A stretch of 64,000 nt of DNA from FEN-1088 sp031407985 (GTDB lineage Bacteria > Myxococcota_A > Polyangia > Fen-1088): assembly GCA_031407985.1 (NCBI GenBank), contig JANOJB010000127.1, forward strand, positions 1-64,000. Reading direction: 5' to 3'. A program made the translations under genes and the position numbers. Positions 60,436 through 64,000 of the stretch are shown here, in pieces (position 1 is the stretch's first letter; each line of letters starts with the position of its first letter). The notes beneath the pieces are model-generated. The model did no database searches. It was not told the origin of the DNA and saw only the letters and a list, made by a program, of their open reading frames with translations.

Positions 60436-60469
60436 AACCGAAGTTAATTAAACAATTTCATTCGGTTAT
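60436..60469. promoter_or_regulatory. inverted repeat in the AT-rich region upstream of glnB
   Basis: TAACCGAA at 60436-60443 and TTCGGTTA at 60462-60469, perfect eight-base arms with an 18-base AT-rich spacer. The spacing fits an operator for a dimeric regulator; it could also be part of a pyrD-side hairpin. A sigma-54 -24/-12 element was looked for on the glnB strand and not found. Confidence 0.5.
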
Positions 60470-60478
60470 GACCATGAC

Positions 60479-61402
60479 TCAGTTGGTCCGCAGAGCACCA
60501 ATCAGTTCGCGCGCGTCGCACACCCCTAGTGCACTGAGTGCTTCGGCAAGTTCATGCACGATCCGCCCCGCGCTGTCCGGGTCGACGAAGTTCTGCGTTC
60601 CGACCTGAACCGTCGAGGCGCCCGCCAGCAGAAATTCCAAGACGTCGTTCACATCCTGAATGCCACCGATTCCCGATATGGGGAGGGGAATCCCGGCCCG
60701 ATGAACCTGATGCACCATTCTGAGCGCGACAGGTTTGATCGCGGGCCCCGAAAGACCGCCGAAGGTGGTCGCTATCTTTGGGCGCCGCGAACGCACGTCG
60801 ATAGCCATACCCGTGATCGTGTTGATGATCGACAAACCATCCGCTCCACCATCGGCGCAGGCCTTGGCCAGAGCGACGATGTCGGACGTGTTGGGCGTCA
60901 GCTTGATCCAAAGCGCCTTCTTCACAACCGGGCGGCAGGCGCGCACCAAATCCAGGAGTACGCGGGGATCGGTTCCGAACTCGATCCCCCCGGCCTTGAT
61001 GTTCGGGCACGACACATTCATTTCCAGTGCATCGACACCGTCCATGGCGGACAGGGCCTCTCCGCAGGCGACGTAGTCGTCGAAGGTGATCCCAAAAAAA
61101 TTCACCAGGACCCGGGTGCCGCACTTCCTGAGATAGGGAAGCTTGCCGTTCCGGAATCCCTCGACGCCGACATTTTCGAGGCCGATCGAATTCAGCATGC
61201 CGGACGCGGTTTCACAGATGCGCGGCGTGGCGTTTCCAAATCGAGGTTGCGGGGAAATCCCTTTGGTGACCAGGCCACCCAGCAGCGACAGGTCGGTCAG
61301 CGATTCGAACTCGCTGCCGTACCCGAACGTGCCGGACGCCGTGAGGATCGGGTTGCGGAAGGAAACCCCGCCGCAGGTGATCTCCAGACCAACGGGCTTC
61401 AC
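60479..61402 (-). CDS. pyrD: dihydroorotate dehydrogenase, class 1B catalytic subunit
   Basis: 307 residues from the GTG at 61402, preceded by a GGGGGG tract; a longer frame to 61639 would start inside pyrK and is unlikely. VGLEITCGGVSFRNPILTASGTFGYG and GLENVGVEGF are PyrD-type. The FMN-site residues NVSCPNIKAGG with catalytic Cys, then INTITGMAIDVRSRRPKI and the C-terminal GIGGIQDVNDVLEFLLAGAS are conserved. It oxidises dihydroorotate in pyrimidine synthesis and passes electrons to PyrK. The gap to pyrK is 94 bases. Confidence 0.95.
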   Translation of the reverse strand: MKPVGLEITCGGVSFRNPILTASGTFGYGSEFESLTDLSLLGGLVTKGISPQPRFGNATPRICETASGMLNSIGLENVGVEGFRNGKLPYLRKCGTRVLVNFFGITFDDYVACGEALSAMDGVDALEMNVSCPNIKAGGIEFGTDPRVLLDLVRACRPVVKKALWIKLTPNTSDIVALAKACADGGADGLSIINTITGMAIDVRSRRPKIATTFGGLSGPAIKPVALRMVHQVHRAGIPLPISGIGGIQDVNDVLEFLLAGASTVQVGTQNFVDPDSAGRIVHELAEALSALGVCDARELIGALRTN

Positions 61403-61496
61403 GACCTGTCCCCCCAATCCTTGCAGCCGGGAGGGCGCCCGGCCACCGCACTGGCGCGAAAACCCTGCCCAGCGACGGTCACTGAGCTGACGTGAA

Positions 61497-62378
61497 TCAC
61501 GAGGGAAGGTCCGCCGGTGCAAGCAAAGGCAGGGGCTGCCGTGGGTCCAGTACGTCCGTCGCTTCGAACACGGGTCCATCCTTGCAAACGTAGCGAAACG
61601 GGCGAGAGCGCGCGGGCACAGCACATCCAAGACAAACACCTATTCCGCAGGCCATCTGCTCTTCGACCGAGATGAAACAGGGTACCCCCCGGTCACGCGC
61701 GATCCGCGCAACCGCCCACAACATAGCGTTCGGGCCGCAGGCGAGGATGCGTACCGGTGGTGGTGACGCCGCGACGCGAACCGCGCTCGTCGGCCCGGGC
61801 GCGGTCGACGACGCTGCCCCGTGGTGATCGAGGCGCGCCTCCAGTTCCGCGGTGACAAGTCCGTGTCGTCCCGTGGTTCCATCGTCGGTGCAGAGGAACA
61901 AACCGACGCCAAAACGTCTGATCTCGGACAGCAGAAGCAGATCTCGAGTACTTCGGCCACCGTAGAGGATTTCACTGCGCTGCGCCAAACCGCTCCGCGC
62001 GGCCGCTTCGGCCTGCATGTAGACTGGGGGAATCCCCACGCCCCCACCCACCAGAAGGTCGACAAAATCGCCGGAGGGAGCCGGAAAACATGTACCGAGA
62101 GGGCCAAGAAGCGCCAGTTTGGCGCCTGGTTGGGCCCGCTCAAGCAGGGCTGTCCCGCGCCCGACCGTCTTGGCCAGGATTGCCGCTTGATCGCCCGGGC
62201 CCACGGAAAGCAGTGAAAACGCGCGCGGTAAGAGGGGATCCCGTTCCCATTCGCCTCGAACCATCACGAACTGCCCGGGCTGACTGTCGGCAAGTGACTG
62301 GCATCCCGATAATTTTAGGCAAAAATAGCCGCCCCCAAGAGACAGGTTATCCGCTATGCGGGCCTCGAAATAGCGCAT
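61497..62378 (-). CDS. pyrK: dihydroorotate dehydrogenase electron-transfer subunit PyrK
   Basis: 293 residues from the ATG at 62378. The FAD domain has PGQFVMVRG and LPRAFSLLS. The NAD part has GGGVGIPPVYMQAEAAA. The C-terminal [2Fe-2S] site is C-x4-C-x2-C...C (ACGIGVCLGCAVP, then YVCKDGPVF). This carries electrons from PyrD to NAD+. A Pro/Ser/Ala insert (about residues 200-218) sits before the last domain. An in-frame extension to 62579 is outside the homologous part and is not included. Confidence 0.94.
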   Translation of the reverse strand: MRYFEARIADNLSLGGGYFCLKLSGCQSLADSQPGQFVMVRGEWERDPLLPRAFSLLSVGPGDQAAILAKTVGRGTALLERAQPGAKLALLGPLGTCFPAPSGDFVDLLVGGGVGIPPVYMQAEAAARSGLAQRSEILYGGRSTRDLLLLSEIRRFGVGLFLCTDDGTTGRHGLVTAELEARLDHHGAASSTAPGPTSAVRVAASPPPVRILACGPNAMLWAVARIARDRGVPCFISVEEQMACGIGVCLGCAVPARSRPFRYVCKDGPVFEATDVLDPRQPLPLLAPADLPS

Positions 62379-62478
62379 GTTTTCTCGAAAATGGCTTCTA
62401 CCTGACCTGGCGTCCGGGGTCGAGGCGATTTCGCCTTGATCTTGCAGGTCTACGGTTCCTGTGTTACTGGGCGAATGA

Positions 62479-63321
62479 ATGGATTTCATGTTCGAAGACG
62501 AGGTCGACGAGGTCGGCTCGGACGTCGAAGCGTACTGCCCAAAGTGCAAAGCGGACACCACGCATGTGGTGATCTCCAAGTACGAAGACGAAATCCGACG
62601 CGTCCAATGTAACCCTTGCGGGGACGTTCACTCGTTCCGTAAGCCCCGAGGGGAGGTCGAAGACGACGTCCCTGAACCCATCGCAGCCAAGAAACGGGCG
62701 ATGCTGAAGAAGCTCAATTGGGAGGAGTTCTTCGCTAAGCATGGGGAAAAACAAGGGAAACCTTACGAATTCCGCGAGCACTACGCGGAAAACGCGATTG
62801 TGACCCACCCCAAGTTCGGGCGCGGGTTTGTCTCTGAAGTCATGTCCGACAGCAAGGTCGAGATCACCTTCAAGGACGCCCGCAGGGTGCTGGTGCACAA
62901 CCGCCGGGATATGCCTGGACTGCCGCTGGCAGCCGAGGGAGACGGAATTCCCTCCAAGGGTGCGAAAGCCAAGGCGGCCAAGGACAAGGCGGTCAAGGAC
63001 GAACTTCGGGCGGCGAAGGCATTGGCCGCTGAAGCCGCAACTGCCGCCGCGAAAGCCCAAGCGGCTGAAAAAATGGCAAGTAAGGCCGCCGCTGCGAACG
63101 CCAAGGGGGCGAAGGGAAAACCCGTTGTGGTGGCGACGAAGGCAGCCGCAGGAGCGGCAGCCTTGCCCAAGGCGGTCAAGCCGGGCAAGGCCGCGGCGAC
63201 CGCCAAGCCTGCGGCAACCGCGAAGTCCAAGCCAACAGCCAAAGGGTCCAAACCCGCCAAGGGCAAGAAGTCCGATTCCAAGCCCGCCAAGCCGACCAAA
63301 CCCGCCAAAAAACGACGCTGA
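62479..63321 (+). CDS. zinc-ribbon protein with histone-H1-like Lys/Ala tail
   Basis: 280 residues. Residues 20-47 form a zinc ribbon (C20-x2-C23, C44-x2-C47). A conserved-looking middle domain follows (about 100-145, HPKFGRGFVSEVMSDSKVEITF), similar to a small Tudor-like barrel seen at the end of some helicases. Residues 155-280 are rich in Lys, Ala and Pro with KPAK, AAKA and KPTK repeats, as in histone H1/HU tails. It probably binds nucleic acid. Divergent from pyrK with about 100 bases between. Confidence 0.72.
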   Translation: MDFMFEDEVDEVGSDVEAYCPKCKADTTHVVISKYEDEIRRVQCNPCGDVHSFRKPRGEVEDDVPEPIAAKKRAMLKKLNWEEFFAKHGEKQGKPYEFREHYAENAIVTHPKFGRGFVSEVMSDSKVEITFKDARRVLVHNRRDMPGLPLAAEGDGIPSKGAKAKAAKDKAVKDELRAAKALAAEAATAAAKAQAAEKMASKAAAANAKGAKGKPVVVATKAAAGAAALPKAVKPGKAAATAKPAATAKSKPTAKGSKPAKGKKSDSKPAKPTKPAKKRR

Positions 63322-63361
63322 CAAGAAGCGACGCTGACAAGAAGCGACGACGCTGACAGAA
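63313..63361 (+). repeat. short tandem repeat across the stop codon of the zinc-ribbon gene
   Basis: CGACGCTGACAAGAAG occurs at about 63315 and again 16 bases later, then a variant with an extra CGA. The stop codon TGA at 63319 lies within the first copy. Gain or loss of a unit changes only the untranslated part or the last few codons. Confidence 0.75.
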
Positions 63362-63539
63362 GCTACCCCGCAGCGAAACCGGGGGCGAGGCCGTGACGGG
63401 ATCTCCTTGATGGCGCTTCTTTCGCCTTGGCCGGCCGCGTATGGCGGCAGTGAGCTGGTCACGTGTGAGCCGAGGCAACCGCCGGGGCGGCGTGCCGCCC
63501 GAGTCGACGTGTTGCCCGGGGCGACGCGGTGACCGTGAG

Positions 63540-64000
63540 TCACGGGCGAAGGATCAGGACGTAGATGTCGTAGAGAGCGTGCGTGTATGCCGCGACCGCA
63601 AAACCGCGGAACAAAAACAGCATCCCGAAGCAGATTCCGGCCAGGAACCTGAACGTGAAGACACCCAGGTGAAGCGGATCGCCGTACGGGGGAATGTGGT
63701 GGACCGCCGAGAACACGAATGACGAAACGGCGAAAGCGAGGGCGAGTGCGACAAAACGACGCATTCCAATCACCCGTTCGCAGAACGCTGCGATCCCGGT
63801 AAGCAGGCACAGCCGAAAGACGGTTTCCTCCCACACCCCCGCACCGACCGACATGATCATCCTGGTCAGCAGTCCCTCGTCACCGATGCCGGCGGCAAGC
63901 CGCGGGTTGATCCCGAATACCCGCGTCATCACCAACACGATCACCGACCCCATGGTGAGCGCGTAGATGGCGCTTTCCAACAGCACCGGGACGAAGACGG
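63540..64000 (-). CDS. CPBP-family intramembrane metalloprotease, N-terminus beyond the window
   Basis: At least 150 residues; the frame stays open to the right edge. The motif WEETVFR (EExxxR) and the later SAVHH and hydrophobic LAGICFGMLFLF...YTHALYDIYV segments match the CAAX/CPBP family (PF02517), with the metal-binding His residues in place. At least four hydrophobic helices are visible. The product is an integral-membrane protease or protease-like protein whose substrates are unknown. The window edge cuts off the N-terminal part. Confidence 0.85.
   Translation of the reverse strand, partial: VFVPVLLESAIYALTMGSVIVLVMTRVFGINPRLAAGIGDEGLLTRMIMSVGAGVWEETVFRLCLLTGIAAFCERVIGMRRFVALALAFAVSSFVFSAVHHIPPYGDPLHLGVFTFRFLAGICFGMLFLFRGFAVAAYTHALYDIYVLILRP

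Overview
The window is GC-rich, densely coded DNA that looks like a chromosome segment of a myxobacterium-like organism (Myxococcota, probably a Polyangia-type lineage). Pointers are two PilZ proteins, many lipoproteins with Gly/Ser/Thr-rich linkers after the lipobox cysteine, a MopE-like Cys/Asp motif, proteins ending in a W-F-W membrane segment, an NtrC-type regulator, an imuAB cassette with a myxobacterial-type LexA box, and a small ribbon-helix-helix protein of a myxobacterial family. This assignment is inference from gene content. No transposase, phage gene or CRISPR array was found; the only mobile-type trace is a 5'-truncated Uma2 nuclease remnant.

Layout. 1-2608: secreted protein, BFD-type [2Fe-2S] protein and SoxB-like FAD oxidoreductase in one tight operon. 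2615-9460: PilZ protein, membrane metallopeptidase with repeats, and surface lipoproteins including a DUF4139 protein. 9462-13117: Suv3-like RNA helicase and a lipoprotein with two identical FAS1 domains, with a clear terminator between them. 13261-15866: Uma2 remnant, then imuA-imuB. 15874-20794: lipoproteins, a Tat-exported GH1 beta-glucosidase and a CAP-domain protein. 20814-34459: glgA, then a potassium-response island with HAMP histidine kinase, stand-alone KdpD sensor, small proteins, kdpFABC, four accessory genes and a sigma-54 activator. 34520-44532: secreted proteins, a dehydrogenase, a BNR-type lipoprotein, GH57 branching enzyme with a DUF4912 partner, and a MopE-like lipoprotein with a TPR partner. 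44665-44736: tRNA-Val(CAC). 45094-49954: very large repeat protein, second PilZ protein, a 25-bp minisatellite and a zinc-finger anti-sigma factor. 50068-53484: FliK-like/SctQ type III secretion pair, a degenerate starch-synthase paralogue and an RHH protein. 53695-64000: sigma-70 factor, methyltransferase coupled to psd, glnB-glnA, pyrK-pyrD, a zinc-ribbon protein with a histone-H1-like tail and an edge-truncated CPBP protease.

The most interesting unit is the kdp island. The KdpD sensor domain and the kinase are separate, translationally coupled genes. No KdpE is present; instead a sigma-54 activator lies at the far end. A -24/-12 element with the exact GG-N10-GC geometry sits just upstream of a 27-residue peptide and kdpF. 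Together these suggest sigma-54 control of Kdp, possibly extending to four uncharacterised downstream genes and to glgA. Other notable items are a LexA-like box at imuA, identical FAS1 domains that differ only at synonymous sites, an orphan SctP/SctQ pair, and an octapeptide repeat in the GH57 partner.
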